A stretch of DNA of 64,000 nt from Alteromonas ponticola (lineage in GTDB: Bacteria > Pseudomonadota > Gammaproteobacteria > Enterobacterales > Alteromonadaceae). The notes beneath the pieces were generated by a model. That model ran no database searches. It had not been told where the DNA came from and saw nothing but the letters and a program-made list of their open reading frames with translations. Shown here piece after piece: positions 1 through 9,725 of this stretch (its first letter is position 1; every line of letters starts with the position of its first letter). The translations under genes and the position numbers were made by a program. The stretch covers positions 248,001 through 312,000 of the forward strand of contig NZ_JAATNW010000004.1 in NCBI RefSeq assembly GCF_012911815.1. Reading direction: 5' to 3'.

Positions 1-851
1 CCGGTTATCCCGTCGAACACAATTGAGCTAAGCAAGCTGAATTGTGGGGCTACCTGAATGATGGCCGTGGCTGCATGATGAATGAACCCGATATTGTGGG
101 TTAGTATGCCCCCGCCCACCAGAAACATGGCGAGCGTGCCGACAACGGCAAGAAACTTCATTAACATGGGTGCCGTGATTAATAGTGCGCGACCGATAAA
201 GCGCTTGATGCGGCTCCAACTACTGTTAATTGATTGACGCAGCAAATACAGTCCGGCATCGTCCATTTTAACAATACCGGCAACCAGCCCGTATACGCCA
301 ATGGTAATAGCAATACTCAATGCGCTCAACACGCCTACCTGGGTGATAAAATCAGCCTGTTGAACTGTGCCTAAAGCAATAACAATAATTTCCGCAGAAA
401 GAATAAAATCGGTGCGAATGGCACCTTTTATTTTTTCCTTTTCCATTGCAACTAAATCGATGTCGCTATCAGCGAGCGCTTTCAGACGCGACGCGCGCTC
501 ATCCGGTGTGTGTTGATAGAAAAAGCGATGAATAACTTTTTCTGCACCTTCGTAGCATAAGTAAAGACCGCCTATTATAAGCAGCACCGTAATAAGCATT
601 GGAACGAATGCGCTTATCAGTAGCGCTGCCGGAACCAGGATCAGCTTGTTTAAAAATGAACCTTTCGCGACTGCCCAGACTACCGGGAGTTCTCGATCCG
701 GTTTAACGCCGCTGACCTGGTTAGCGTTTAAAGCTAAATCGTCACCCAGTACTCCCGCGGTTTTTTTCGCAGCGACTTTAGACATCGCAGCAACGTCATC
801 TAACAATGCAGCAATATCGTCAATTAAAGCGAGTAAGTTTGCAGCGGCCAC
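1..851 (-). CDS. DUF808 family inner-membrane protein (YedI-like), C-terminus cut by window edge
   Basis: Reading the minus strand from a GTG at 851 gives an open frame to the window edge, beginning [20 protein letters not shown]. The GTG has an AGGAA ribosome-binding site about nine bases upstream. The frame carries a soluble helical N-terminus, a hydrophobic hairpin near residues 75-100, a charged stretch and several further membrane segments. This matches the DUF808/YedI family, whose members run to about 300 residues, so only a short C-terminal piece is missing. The family is an inner-membrane protein of unknown function. The 226-residue protein upstream is on the same strand 66 bases away and could be cotranscribed. 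Confidence 0.85.
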   Translation of the reverse strand, partial: MAAANLLALIDDIAALLDDVAAMSKVAAKKTAGVLGDDLALNANQVSGVKPDRELPVVWAVAKGSFLNKLILVPAALLISAFVPMLITVLLIIGGLYLCYEGAEKVIHRFFYQHTPDERASRLKALADSDIDLVAMEKEKIKGAIRTDFILSAEIIVIALGTVQQADFITQVGVLSALSIAITIGVYGLVAGIVKMDDAGLYLLRQSINSSWSRIKRFIGRALLITAPMLMKFLAVVGTLAMFLVGGGILTHNIGFIHHAATAIIQVAPQFSLLSSIVFDGIT

Positions 852-917
852 GATAAAAATTCCTGTAAATTTTGGTTTAGCATAAACAGCTTACGCCCGC
901 TTTTAAAGTGGGTGTCA

Positions 918-1598
918 TTACTTTTTATGTTTATCTATAAAACGGTCTATGTCGCTGTCGCGTTCCGAGCAGGCCAAGGACCCCCCGGTGATGCCACTGA
1001 CAAAACCAATCGCCCGGTTGATGCCTTTGTCACAGTTTATTTTGTGGGACCGATTGAGCGGTATAGGTTCATCTGCGCCTTTGCGTGGGTCTATCAGCTG
1101 CGGTGAGGTAAGCAAACGTCTGCGTTGTTGATTAGCGCTGTCTGCCAGGGCTTGCTGTGTGGCTGATTGAAGGCTTTTCAGCGCGCGGCCTGGCGATAAA
1201 TTTAACCTGGCTCTGACGTTACTTTCAGTGGCACGGTCAGCTGGCGCAGACGCCACCGGCACTATTTCAGCCTGCGGTGTGATTGGCTGTGTGTCTGCAG
1301 TTTGTTGTTTGAGTTTGGCCGATTCAACTAAAGCAGGTTCAGGCGAAGTGCTAACGTCTTGTAGCGCGCTATCGATGTTGGTTTTTTCTACCATGATCGG
1401 AGGCAATACGAGCCTGGCGTTGATAGTTGCATCAGGTGGAACGGCGTCAGGCACCTGACTGACGTGGAACATCACCACCAGCGAAAATAGCACACCATGC
1501 ATTAACAGCGAAACCAACCAAAAATAGTTCGTTTGCGCATGCTCTGCAGGCGGTTGTTGTTGAGCAATCCAACCTGGTGTGACTACTGCTGCGTCCAT
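918..1598 (-). CDS. Unrecognised single-pass membrane protein with TonB-like layout
   Basis: The frame of 226 codons starts at an ATG with a good AAAGGTG ribosome-binding site. Residues 1-25 are cytoplasmic and proline/glutamine-rich, residues about 26-46 form one membrane helix, and the rest is a low-complexity proline/alanine/threonine-rich, presumably periplasmic stretch. The last 45 residues are more ordered, with two cysteines (KINCDKG and SLACSER) and a charged tail. The layout resembles TonB or energy-coupling anchors, but I see no YP-type TonB C-terminal motif. I do not recognise the family. It is divergent from glnK across a 246-base gap that carries nitrogen-control sites, so its own expression could be affected by them. 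Confidence 0.7.
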   Translation of the reverse strand: MDAAVVTPGWIAQQQPPAEHAQTNYFWLVSLLMHGVLFSLVVMFHVSQVPDAVPPDATINARLVLPPIMVEKTNIDSALQDVSTSPEPALVESAKLKQQTADTQPITPQAEIVPVASAPADRATESNVRARLNLSPGRALKSLQSATQQALADSANQQRRRLLTSPQLIDPRKGADEPIPLNRSHKINCDKGINRAIGFVSGITGGSLACSERDSDIDRFIDKHKK

Positions 1599-1691
1599 AC
1601 CAACACCTTTACATTAACTGCAATTAAAGACGCAAAAATCACGCATTAGTTCCGTAAGTGTTTGCCTTATCCTGGTGCTTAAATGCTCAAA

Positions 1692-1708
1692 TGCACCAAA
1701 ATCGTGCA
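1692..1708. promoter_or_regulatory. Probable NtrC (GlnG) binding site
   Basis: The 17-base sequence TGCACCAAAATCGTGCA matches the known NtrC enhancer pattern TGCACC-N5-GGTGCA with one mismatch. It lies about 65 bases upstream of a sigma-54-like promoter and 136 bases before the glnK start codon. That is a suitable place for an activator acting on RpoN polymerase. Seen in the sequence; the regulator is inferred. Confidence 0.7.
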
Positions 1709-1760
1709 TAAAAACTGCTGCTTTATGTAATAAAACTGAATAAGTATATGTAAATTATAA

Positions 1761-2183
<423 letters not shown>

Positions 2184-2215
2184 CGTTCAGCACAATATCA
2201 GTTGAGGAATAAATA

Positions 2216-3466
2216 ATGGAAACAACATTTGAACTTGGATATGCGCTGGATACCTTTTACTTTTTGGTATGTGGTGCGTTAGTAATGTGGATGGCTGCCG
2301 GTTTCGCGATGCTGGAAGCCGGCTTGGTGAGAGCAAAAAATACCACTGAAATATTAACCAAAAATATCGCACTATTTGCGATTGCCTGCACCATGTATAT
2401 GATTTGCGGCTATGGCATCATGTATGGCGGTGGCGACTGGGGATTGTTTTTAAATGGCATCGTGGGCGACGGTGCAACTGGCGTGACCGAAGAACCAGCA
2501 ACGTATGCCCCTTCAGCAGACTTTTTCTTTCAGGTCGTGTTTGTAGCGACGGCGATGTCTATCGTCTCCGGCGCGGTCGCAGAGCGGATGAAGTTGTGGG
2601 CATTTTTAATTTTTGCGGTGGTCATGACAGGATTGATTTATCCGCTTGAAGGTTCCTGGACCTGGGGCGGAGAAGCAGTATTCGGTTTGTATACCCTGGG
2701 CGATTTAGGCTTCTCTGACTTCGCAGGATCAGGCATTGTGCACATGGCCGGTGCGGCCGCGGCACTGGCGGGCGTGCTTGTACTGGGACCACGCAAAGGC
2801 AAGTACACTGCAGATGGCAAAGCGGTGGCCATTCCAGGTGCTAATTTACCACTGGCTACGTTAGGTACATTCATTTTGTGGATGGGATGGTTTGGCTTCA
2901 ATGGCGGGTCAGTGCTGGCTACGGCAACGGTTGAAAGCGCAAACTCAGTCGCGGTGGTCTTTATGAATACCAATGCTGCGGCAGCAGGTGGCACTATTGC
3001 AGCCTTAGTTCTGGCTCGCCTGATGTTTGGCAAAGCCGATTTAACCATGGCCTTAAACGGTGCCTTGGCGGGGCTGGTTGCTATAACCGCAGAGCCGTCA
3101 ACACCAACACCATTACTGGCTACCGTGTTTGGTGCTGCAGGGGGCGTGCTGGTAGTTTTGAGTATTGTCGCTCTAGATAAGCTTAAGATCGACGATCCAG
3201 TGGGAGCTATTTCAGTGCATGGTACTGTTGGTTTACTAGGGCTGCTACTGGTACCAGTCACTAACGGCGAAGTGAGCTTTAGCGGGCAAATTATCGGCGC
3301 CCTGACAATCTTTGTGTGGGTCTTCTGTGCAAGCCTGCTCACCTGGCTGGCGATTAAGTCAGTACTGGGTGTGCGGGTAAGCGAAGAAGAGGAATACGAC
3401 GGCGTGGATATGAGTGAGTGTGGTCTGGAGGCCTATCCCGATTTTACCGGCGGCCGGGCTGGTTAA
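2216..3466 (+). CDS. amtB: Ammonium transporter AmtB
   Basis: This 416-residue multi-pass membrane protein moves ammonium/ammonia across the inner membrane. The family signature is visible: D and H of FAGSGIVHMAGA (first pore histidine) and the second twin histidine in SVHGTVGLLG. An FNGGSV segment and about eleven hydrophobic helices are also present. There is no obvious cleaved signal peptide: the N-terminus begins METTFELGYALDTFYFL and runs straight into the first helix. The cytoplasmic tail is acidic (EEEEYDGVDM). A GAGGAA ribosome-binding site precedes the ATG. It follows glnK directly, the standard glnK-amtB operon, and ends just before a strong bidirectional terminator. Confidence 0.97.
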   Translation: METTFELGYALDTFYFLVCGALVMWMAAGFAMLEAGLVRAKNTTEILTKNIALFAIACTMYMICGYGIMYGGGDWGLFLNGIVGDGATGVTEEPATYAPSADFFFQVVFVATAMSIVSGAVAERMKLWAFLIFAVVMTGLIYPLEGSWTWGGEAVFGLYTLGDLGFSDFAGSGIVHMAGAAAALAGVLVLGPRKGKYTADGKAVAIPGANLPLATLGTFILWMGWFGFNGGSVLATATVESANSVAVVFMNTNAAAAGGTIAALVLARLMFGKADLTMALNGALAGLVAITAEPSTPTPLLATVFGAAGGVLVVLSIVALDKLKIDDPVGAISVHGTVGLLGLLLVPVTNGEVSFSGQIIGALTIFVWVFCASLLTWLAIKSVLGVRVSEEEEYDGVDMSECGLEAYPDFTGGRAG

Positions 3467-3472
3467 TTAACC

Positions 3473-3503
3473 AAAAAGCGCTTCAACTGAAGCGCTTTTT
3501 TTT
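3473..3503. terminator. Bidirectional Rho-independent terminator between amtB and catalase
   Basis: A near-perfect stem AAGCGCTTC/GAAGCGCTT with loop AACT is flanked by an A-run on the left and eight T on the right. It can therefore stop transcription of amtB (plus strand) and of the convergent catalase gene (minus strand). Confidence 0.9.
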
Positions 3504-3518
3504 AGTTCGGCAAACCGC

Positions 3519-5588
3519 TTATTTACGTTTCCAGAATCGTAAATTTTTAGCCTCATTAAGAAAATCCTTTCCATTAGCCGCGGTGATTTCAATACAGCCT
3601 TTGTCCATTTTTCCTTTGAGATTAGTCTCTTCAAACAATGGCATGGCCGACGATGTGTAGCCGATATACTTTTTATGCGCAAACGCATCCATCACGAAGT
3701 CTTTTGCTTCAGGAATATCTGACAGTTTCTTCGCCCCTTCTGCAGAGGTGATAATAGCAACCGCATCATAAAGAACGGACGGGCCACCATTAACCAACTG
3801 ATCACCTTTAACATGCGTGCCCTTATCTGTTTTCACACCATTTACCGTTGGGGCCACTACTTCGTACATAGCTCCAGCATTTTTCAACGCATCAGTGAGG
3901 GCATTGAGAATGCCTTCATCCATGCCGTCGGTGGCGAGAATACCCAGTTTTCTTCCTTTAAATGTATTAGGAGCATTTTTAAGGATACTCAATGCATCAG
4001 ATATTTTAAGCTTGGTATTGGTTTTCATCGCAGCTTCGGCCGCTTCTGGCATTTCCTGCAAGCCGAGGTTATCAGCTACGGTCTGTGCCAGTTCTTTATC
4101 AATATTAAGCAAATGAGAAACCATCCGTTCGCGAATCGCGAGCGTCTCAACTTTGGACAGCTCAAAGGTTAACGCATTCTGAATATGCATTTGCTCAATG
4201 TCAGTCTGGCTTCGATAAAATTGCGCAGCCTGACTGTAATGGTCAGCAAAGGTTTCTGAGCGATAACGCAATTTACTCCCCGAAACCGGTTCTGCCGTAC
4301 TCTTGAAGCCGGTGTCTGGACAGGCTCTTGGGTTGTGTTCATCTCGCGGCCACGAATTTGGCTCGTAGTTCACCCTGCCTTTCGGGTTATGCATCGCCAT
4401 ATGCCCATCTTGTTGCAGATGCCTGAAAGGGCACTTAGGAGCATTAATAGGCAAATGAGTAAAGTTGGGGCTGCCTAAACGTTTTAATTGCGTATCCAGA
4501 TAGGAGAAGTTTCTACCTTGTAACAGCGGATCTTCAGTGAAGTCTATACCGGGAACAATATTCTGGGTACAAAATGCGACCTGCTCGGTTTCTGCAAAAA
4601 AGTTATCCACCACTCTGTCCAGCACCATCTTGCCAATTAGCTTAACCGGCACCTCTTCTTCGGGAATAAGCTTAGTAGCGTCTAACACGTCAAACTCAAA
4701 TTTATCGGCAAATTCACGGTCGAATACTTGTACGCCTAATTCCCATTCCGGGTAGTCACCCGCCTGTATTGCATCCCACAGATCTCTGCGATGAAAATCG
4801 GGATCCGCACCATTAATTTTAAGCGCCTCGTTCCATACCACTGACTGCATGCCTAATTTAGGCTTCCAGTGGAATTTAACAAATTTCTCGTCTCCCTTGT
4901 CATTCACGAATTTAAAGGTATGTACGCCAAATCCTTCCATAAAACGTAATGAGCGTGGAATGGCTCTATCTGACATGGCCCACATCACCATATGCATGGA
5001 TTCAGGGGTCAAGCTGATAAAATCCCAGAAGTTATCGTGAGCGGTCTGCGCCTGGGGAAAGCCCCGATCGGGTTCTTGTTTGGCGGAGTGAATCAGGTCA
5101 GGAAACTTAATGGCATCCTGAATGAAAAAGACCGGGATGTTATTGCCCACCAGATCCCAGTTACCTTCGTTGGTATAAAATTTCACTGCAAATCCGCGCA
5201 CGTCACGTGGTAAGTCAGGGGAACCTTTGTTCCCTGCAACCGTCGAGAAGCGGGTAAAAACCGGTGTTTTCTGTCCTTTTTTCTGAAACAAATCCGCGCT
5301 GGTGATATCTGACACATTTCCATAGCTTTCAAAATAGCCATGTGCTCCGTAGCCTCTGGCATGTACGACTCGTTCCGGAATGCGTTCGTGGTCGAAATGA
5401 AAAAGCTTTTCGCGTAGTACATGATCTTCGATAAGACCGGGGCCGCGTTCTCCGGCTTTAAGTGAATTTTGATCATCGCTGACCGGACATCCCTGTGCGG
5501 TAGTCATAACTTGATCCTGTGCCTCTGGCTTTTGATGGAGCTCCCCTCCTGAGCCTTTATTTCCTTTGTATTTGAAAGATTCTGCCAT
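3519..5588 (-). CDS. katE: Large-subunit (clade II) monofunctional catalase, KatE/HPII type
   Basis: It disproportionates hydrogen peroxide in the cytoplasm. The protein has 689 residues, versus about 750 for E. coli HPII, with a shorter N-terminal arm. The essential distal histidine is H76 in [12 protein letters not shown], the distal asparagine lies in VGNNIPVFF, and the proximal heme tyrosine is in the [14 protein letters not shown] segment. From about residue 540 to the end there is the extra flavodoxin/DJ-1-like domain ([20 protein letters not shown]) that defines large-subunit catalases. The ATG has an AAGGA ribosome-binding site. It stands alone, convergent to amtB. A perfect GGTTTAA/TTAAACC inverted repeat about 80 bases upstream may be an operator. 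General stress control is likely but not shown. Confidence 0.95.
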   Translation of the reverse strand: MAESFKYKGNKGSGGELHQKPEAQDQVMTTAQGCPVSDDQNSLKAGERGPGLIEDHVLREKLFHFDHERIPERVVHARGYGAHGYFESYGNVSDITSADLFQKKGQKTPVFTRFSTVAGNKGSPDLPRDVRGFAVKFYTNEGNWDLVGNNIPVFFIQDAIKFPDLIHSAKQEPDRGFPQAQTAHDNFWDFISLTPESMHMVMWAMSDRAIPRSLRFMEGFGVHTFKFVNDKGDEKFVKFHWKPKLGMQSVVWNEALKINGADPDFHRRDLWDAIQAGDYPEWELGVQVFDREFADKFEFDVLDATKLIPEEEVPVKLIGKMVLDRVVDNFFAETEQVAFCTQNIVPGIDFTEDPLLQGRNFSYLDTQLKRLGSPNFTHLPINAPKCPFRHLQQDGHMAMHNPKGRVNYEPNSWPRDEHNPRACPDTGFKSTAEPVSGSKLRYRSETFADHYSQAAQFYRSQTDIEQMHIQNALTFELSKVETLAIRERMVSHLLNIDKELAQTVADNLGLQEMPEAAEAAMKTNTKLKISDALSILKNAPNTFKGRKLGILATDGMDEGILNALTDALKNAGAMYEVVAPTVNGVKTDKGTHVKGDQLVNGGPSVLYDAVAIITSAEGAKKLSDIPEAKDFVMDAFAHKKYIGYTSSAMPLFEETNLKGKMDKGCIEITAANGKDFLNEAKNLRFWKRK

Positions 5589-5668
5589 AAATTTTTTCCT
5601 TCGTAGATGATAGGCTGACGCACAAACTTCTAGAAGTGCTTAACGTTTTACACAGGGAAAACAGGAAA

Positions 5669-5685
5669 GGTTTAATGGTTAAACC
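5669..5685. promoter_or_regulatory. Perfect inverted repeat upstream of the catalase gene
   Basis: GGTTTAA-TGG-TTAAACC is a 7+3+7 perfect palindrome, 80-97 bases upstream of the catalase start, in an AT-rich spacer. It could bind a dimeric regulator, but I cannot assign one. Confidence 0.35.
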
Positions 5686-5715
5686 TTATTAACCACATTG
5701 AAAATGCGATTGAAG

Positions 5716-5736
5716 GGGAGGGAGCCTGGCCCTCCC
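5716..5736 (-). terminator. GC-rich hairpin directly after the glycosyltransferase gene
   Basis: GGGAGGG/CCCTCCC with a seven-base loop lies three bases beyond the stop codon on the minus strand. The following bases (CTTCAATCGCATTTTC) are only moderately T-rich, so it is a weak intrinsic terminator or an mRNA 3' end stabiliser. Confidence 0.45.
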
Positions 5737-5738
5737 GA

Positions 5739-6581
5739 TTAGAACGGTTTTATGGATAAGTGGGCGTGGATCTCTTCCTGACTGGGCATGCGCCTTACAC
5801 GTAAGCCTGCTTCTTGATAATCAGGGTTAATCAGCCCCTCGTCGGCGAACTTTTTCAAACATTGTTCAAGTGGGTAACGGCCCCACTTTTGTTTGAATAC
5901 AGAGGCGTTATTCACGATATCAAACAGGTGGTTAATCGGTGGATCGAATGTGGGGTGATATTGATGTAATACTTCTTCGGGGATCAGATGAAGGCGCAGC
6001 CCAGCGGCCTCGCAGCGACTGGCAAAATCAACATCGCCCACACCATAGCCATGAAAAGCTTCATCAAACCCATCCACCGTTTCAAAATCGGTCTTATTCA
6101 TTGCAAAGGCCAACGTTTTGAATTTGCTGAAATCGACGTCAGCGTTGAGCGGCATCCACTCACTTGCAGGATCGCCGGTGGCTTGTGTAGCCAAGAGATG
6201 ATAATCAGCGCATTCCGGAATGCTGCTTAGGTATCTTATTTGCGGAATAACCACACGCTTGTCGGAAAGACAGCTTAACATGCCTTCAAACAATTCTGGT
6301 GAACAGATACAGTCAACATCCATATATATGACACGGCTGGTTGAACATGCATGAAAACCTTTATTCCGCGCTTTGGCGATGGGCAAGGGTTCATTGGCGA
6401 CAAATTTATGGTGAATGGCAAAATGATCGCTGGTCATCAACGACTCACTGCAAGGGGGGGCCATCCATACCACGATCAATTCTTTTGGGTGAAGTTTTGC
6501 ATTTTCAATACTGCCGATAAGATTGGATAGCTGGCGTAAACGCCCCTTAACGATAGTGACGATACTAAATTCATTGCGCAT
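5739..6581 (-). CDS. Family-2 (GT-A fold) glycosyltransferase with galactosyltransferase-type C-terminal motif
   Basis: The 280-residue protein has the GT-A N-terminal nucleotide-binding start (FSIVTIVKGRLRQLSNLIGS). A metal-binding DxD element follows in YMDVDCICSPE, then DGFDEAFHGYGVGDVDFASR, the acceptor/GWGxEDxD-like segment of the Glyco_transf_7C type. It should transfer a sugar from a nucleotide sugar; donor and acceptor cannot be told from sequence. There is no signal peptide or membrane helix, so it is cytoplasmic. An excellent AGGAGG ribosome-binding site supports the ATG. It is isolated from other polysaccharide genes, which is odd for this family. Confidence 0.85.
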   Translation of the reverse strand: MRNEFSIVTIVKGRLRQLSNLIGSIENAKLHPKELIVVWMAPPCSESLMTSDHFAIHHKFVANEPLPIAKARNKGFHACSTSRVIYMDVDCICSPELFEGMLSCLSDKRVVIPQIRYLSSIPECADYHLLATQATGDPASEWMPLNADVDFSKFKTLAFAMNKTDFETVDGFDEAFHGYGVGDVDFASRCEAAGLRLHLIPEEVLHQYHPTFDPPINHLFDIVNNASVFKQKWGRYPLEQCLKKFADEGLINPDYQEAGLRVRRMPSQEEIHAHLSIKPF

Positions 6582-6992
6582 GTGCAGTCCTCCTGAAATG
6601 TTACATGCGTCCTGTATCAGACGGAAAAATAAAAAAGAAAGCCCCGCATAACCTTATTCATAATGCAAAATCCTTCCCAATCCAAATTACGTTTACTTCG
6701 CTTGATTTTGCTAAGAAAAAAAGATGCCAGAATGCACTAAGGTGGCCGCTAAGCAGAAACTCAAGCAATTTTTACAAATCCACAAGGCAATAAGCGCGGT
6801 GCATGGGATACGTTTTGTGCTCAGGAACCACTTTTTACGTAATGAGCTACTACACTGTTCATTAAACTTTTTCCATTAATGTCGTTGCGTGTTAATAAAG
6901 CATGACTGCACCATTGTGGACGATAGATGGGCTGGAAAAAATTTGTTACTCGATGACATAATGGGTTGGAATAATAAAACAAAAGGTGTGCT
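6582..6992. other. 411-base divergent intergenic region without recognisable gene
   Basis: It lies between the divergently transcribed glycosyltransferase and ggt. The sequence is AT-rich and contains only short frames with no ribosome-binding sites or family resemblance. Promoters for both genes must lie here. I do not see a clear operator, RNA structure or attachment site. Confidence 0.6.
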
Positions 6993-8675
6993 ATGCGTTT
7001 ACTACTGATTCTTCTTACCGTATTCAGCACTGCTAGCGTGACGGCCTATGACAGGGTAACCGGCGAGATGCACGCAAGCCGCTCTGAAGTACTGGCGCAA
7101 CATGGTATGGCGGCAACCAGTCAACCACTGGCAACCCAGGTGGCACTGGATATTCTGCAAAAAGGCGGGTCGGCTGTGGACGCTGCGATTGCGGCGAATG
7201 CGATGTTGGGGCTGGTAGAGCCTACGGGTAATGGTATTGGCGGTGATTTATTTGCCATCGTCTGGGATGCTGAAGAGAAAAAACTGATTGGATTGAATGC
7301 CTCAGGCCGTTCGCCTCAAAGTCTTACCAAAGCGCACTTTACCGAACAGGGACTGACAAAGATCCCCTCTTTTGGGCCACTGCCGGTATCGGTACCTGGC
7401 GCAGTAGACGGTTGGTTCATGCTACACAAAAAGTACGGCAAGCTGACCATGAGTAAGTTGCTAACGCCGGCCATTCGCTATGCTAAGAACGGGTTTCCGG
7501 TTTCGGAATTGATCGCCTACTACTGGAAGGTCAACGCAGAGCGCATTGGTGAATACGAAGGTTTTGCCGATATTTACCTACCTAATGGCAAAGCACCTCG
7601 CAAAGGTGACATTTTCAAAAATCCTGCGTTGGCGGCAACCTATGAAAAACTGGCCAGTGGTGGTCGTGATGCTTTTTACAAAGGCGATATCGCTCGTACT
7701 ATTGCGGCATATATGAAAGAGCAGGGAGGCTTCTTAACGTATGAAGATTTGGCATCGCATAAATCGGAATGGGTGACGCCCGTTTCGACCAATTATCGCG
7801 GCTATGATGTGTGGGAGCTGCCACCCAATGGTCAGGGCATTGCTGCAATTCAGATCCTGAATATATTGGAACAATACGATATCGAAGGCATGGGGTTTGG
7901 CTCAGCAGAATATATTCATACCTTTGTTGAGGCGAAAAAGCTGGCATTTGAAGATCGTGCCAAATACTACGCGGATACCGCGTTTAACGACATACCTGTC
8001 GACTGGTTAATTTCAAAGGAATATGCACAACAGCGTCGCCAGTTAATCAAGCCCAAAAGAGCGGCCGAGCGGTATGATGCCGGCATCAACAACGGAGATA
8101 CTATTTATCTCACGGTTGCTGATGCTAAGGGTAATATGGTGTCACTGATTCAAAGTAACTACCGTGGTATGGGCTCAGGTATGACCCCAACCGGATTGGG
8201 CTTTATTTTGCAAAATCGCGGTGAACTATTTACCTTGCAGGAAGGGCATTTCAATGAATACGAGCCAGGCAAACGTCCTTTTCACACCATCATTCCCGCG
8301 TTTGTCACCCGCAACAATCAACCCTGGTTGAGCTTTGGTGTGATGGGCGGCGGTGCACAACCGCAAATGCATGCGCAGGTACTGGTTAACATGATTGACT
8401 TCGGGATGAATGTGCAGGAAGCGGGCGATGCACCCAGAATTTTACATAGCGGTTCCAGCAGTCCTACAGGCGAGCTGATGACGGATGGTGGCGTAGTCAG
8501 TCTTGAGTCTGGTATCGACGAAGAAGTAAAGCGTACGCTGATGCGTTGGGGCCACACCTTGCAACCAGCGATAGGGGCGTACGGCGGATATCAGGCGATT
8601 GGTTACGATCCGCGCAAAAAGCTTTATATTGGTGCGTCAGAAAGTCGAAAAGATGGACAAGCAGCAGGGTTCTGA
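6993..8675 (+). CDS. ggt: Gamma-glutamyltransferase / glutathione hydrolase proenzyme
   Basis: This periplasmic Ntn-hydrolase removes or transfers the gamma-glutamyl group of glutathione and related peptides, helping recover cysteine and glutamate. The 560-residue precursor (E. coli 580) starts with a signal peptide, MRLLLILLTVFSTASVTA. The autoprocessing site is visible at GDTIYLTV: cleavage before T370 would expose the nucleophilic threonine and split the chain into large and small subunits. Substrate-binding glycines are in FGVMGGGAQPQMHAQV, and the C-terminus ends ASESRKDGQAAGF as in the family. An AAAGGTG ribosome-binding site precedes the ATG. A Dyp-type peroxidase gene follows 56 bases later. 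Confidence 0.95.
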   Translation: MRLLLILLTVFSTASVTAYDRVTGEMHASRSEVLAQHGMAATSQPLATQVALDILQKGGSAVDAAIAANAMLGLVEPTGNGIGGDLFAIVWDAEEKKLIGLNASGRSPQSLTKAHFTEQGLTKIPSFGPLPVSVPGAVDGWFMLHKKYGKLTMSKLLTPAIRYAKNGFPVSELIAYYWKVNAERIGEYEGFADIYLPNGKAPRKGDIFKNPALAATYEKLASGGRDAFYKGDIARTIAAYMKEQGGFLTYEDLASHKSEWVTPVSTNYRGYDVWELPPNGQGIAAIQILNILEQYDIEGMGFGSAEYIHTFVEAKKLAFEDRAKYYADTAFNDIPVDWLISKEYAQQRRQLIKPKRAAERYDAGINNGDTIYLTVADAKGNMVSLIQSNYRGMGSGMTPTGLGFILQNRGELFTLQEGHFNEYEPGKRPFHTIIPAFVTRNNQPWLSFGVMGGGAQPQMHAQVLVNMIDFGMNVQEAGDAPRILHSGSSSPTGELMTDGGVVSLESGIDEEVKRTLMRWGHTLQPAIGAYGGYQAIGYDPRKKLYIGASESRKDGQAAGF

Positions 8676-8731
8676 GCCACACTAGGTGTATTCGCGCTAA
8701 CAATAATAGCCTAAAGGCAAGCGGACCTAGC

Positions 8732-9649
8732 ATGACTCAACCTCAAAAGGGCGTGTGCGCTGAACCCAATCTGCATGCTCAATATTTGTTACTCAACGTG
8801 GTCGACGACGATAGTCAGGCCGTGCGGGCAAAGCTTTCGCGTGTGCTGGATATTTTCGACCACTATGAAAACGAGCATTATGAAGCTATGGTGACCGGCA
8901 TGATCGCGGTCGGTACCAACTACTGGCCTGAACTTTACCCAGGCCTTATCCCAACAGAGTTAACCCCTTTCCCCGATATGCAATGTGATGATCGCAGCGC
9001 ACCCGTTATGCCGTGCGATTTATTCATTCAAATCCGTGCCGACCGTCTGGACATATGTCACGCGATTGGTGTGGAAATTGTCGAATTGTTGCGTATCCAT
9101 GTAGAAATGGTGGAGCAGGTGAGGGGCTTTCGTTATTTGGATGGACGGGATCTAAACGGCTTCATGTACGCGTATGAAAATCCGAGGGGTATGAAGCGCC
9201 GCGAAGTTGCCATCGTAGATGAGCGCGATCCTGATTTTACGGGTGGCAGTTATGTTCATGTTCAGCGTTACCGGCATGATTTGCGTCGCTGGTTTAGCTT
9301 GTCTGAGCGCCAGCAGGAGCAAATAATGGGGATGACCCGCGAGCACAATCTTGCCAGCTCAGAACAAAATGCTTCATCTCATTGCGTTCGCGCCAGCGCA
9401 AAAGATCCTGACTCGGAATCGCCTGGATTATTGAAGCAAGGTATGCCGTACGGTGACATGAGCCTACAGGGATTATTTTTCGTGAGCTGTTCTGCCAGCG
9501 CCAGATACTTTAAAACCATGCTGCACAGTCAGATTTTCGGCCTTGAAGAAGGTGAGTACGACAGGTGGCTCGACTTTACGAATGCTGAGACGGGCGCGGC
9601 TTTCTTCGCGCCCTCAGTGACCTTTATTCGACAGCAGGGCCAGCAATAA
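8732..9649 (+). CDS. Dyp-type (YfeX-like) heme peroxidase with altered distal residues
   Basis: The ATG at 8732 gives 305 residues, the usual size of YfeX-type Dyp peroxidases. The frame is open further upstream inside ggt, but those residues are not family-like. Family marks: distal aspartate D137 in RYLDGRD, the GGSYVHVQRYRHDL...W segment at 171-187, proximal heme-ligand histidine H217 in SSHCVRAS, and the PYG element at 239-241. No Tat signal is present, so it is cytoplasmic. Where E. coli YfeX has VRQSLPYG, with the distal arginine and serine, this protein has LKQGMPYG. Both residues therefore appear replaced (K235, G237). The GxxDG-ENP loop also carries a short insertion. Heme binding is likely; peroxidase rate may be reduced or the substrate changed. 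Confidence 0.85.
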   Translation: MTQPQKGVCAEPNLHAQYLLLNVVDDDSQAVRAKLSRVLDIFDHYENEHYEAMVTGMIAVGTNYWPELYPGLIPTELTPFPDMQCDDRSAPVMPCDLFIQIRADRLDICHAIGVEIVELLRIHVEMVEQVRGFRYLDGRDLNGFMYAYENPRGMKRREVAIVDERDPDFTGGSYVHVQRYRHDLRRWFSLSERQQEQIMGMTREHNLASSEQNASSHCVRASAKDPDSESPGLLKQGMPYGDMSLQGLFFVSCSASARYFKTMLHSQIFGLEEGEYDRWLDFTNAETGAAFFAPSVTFIRQQGQQ

Positions 9650-9725
9650 ATTTGTTTAGTTCATCCGCGCTGAGTGAACACAACACAGTGCAGATGAACA
9701 GTCGCTGCAATGTACGCACTGACCA

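Noticed and set aside
2638..3342. 234-codon open frame on the minus strand across amtB
   Set aside because: It is antisense to a fully conserved amtB, is low-complexity in serine, proline, alanine and threonine, and has no ribosome-binding site. It is a shadow of codon bias.
6605..6793. 62-codon ORF between the glycosyltransferase and ggt
   Set aside because: No ribosome-binding site, no domain and an unusual amino-acid mix; probably noise in an AT-rich promoter region.
8546..8731. N-terminal extension of the Dyp peroxidase frame into ggt
   Set aside because: The extra 62 residues overlap the ggt C-terminus and are not peroxidase-like; the ATG at 8732 gives the family length.
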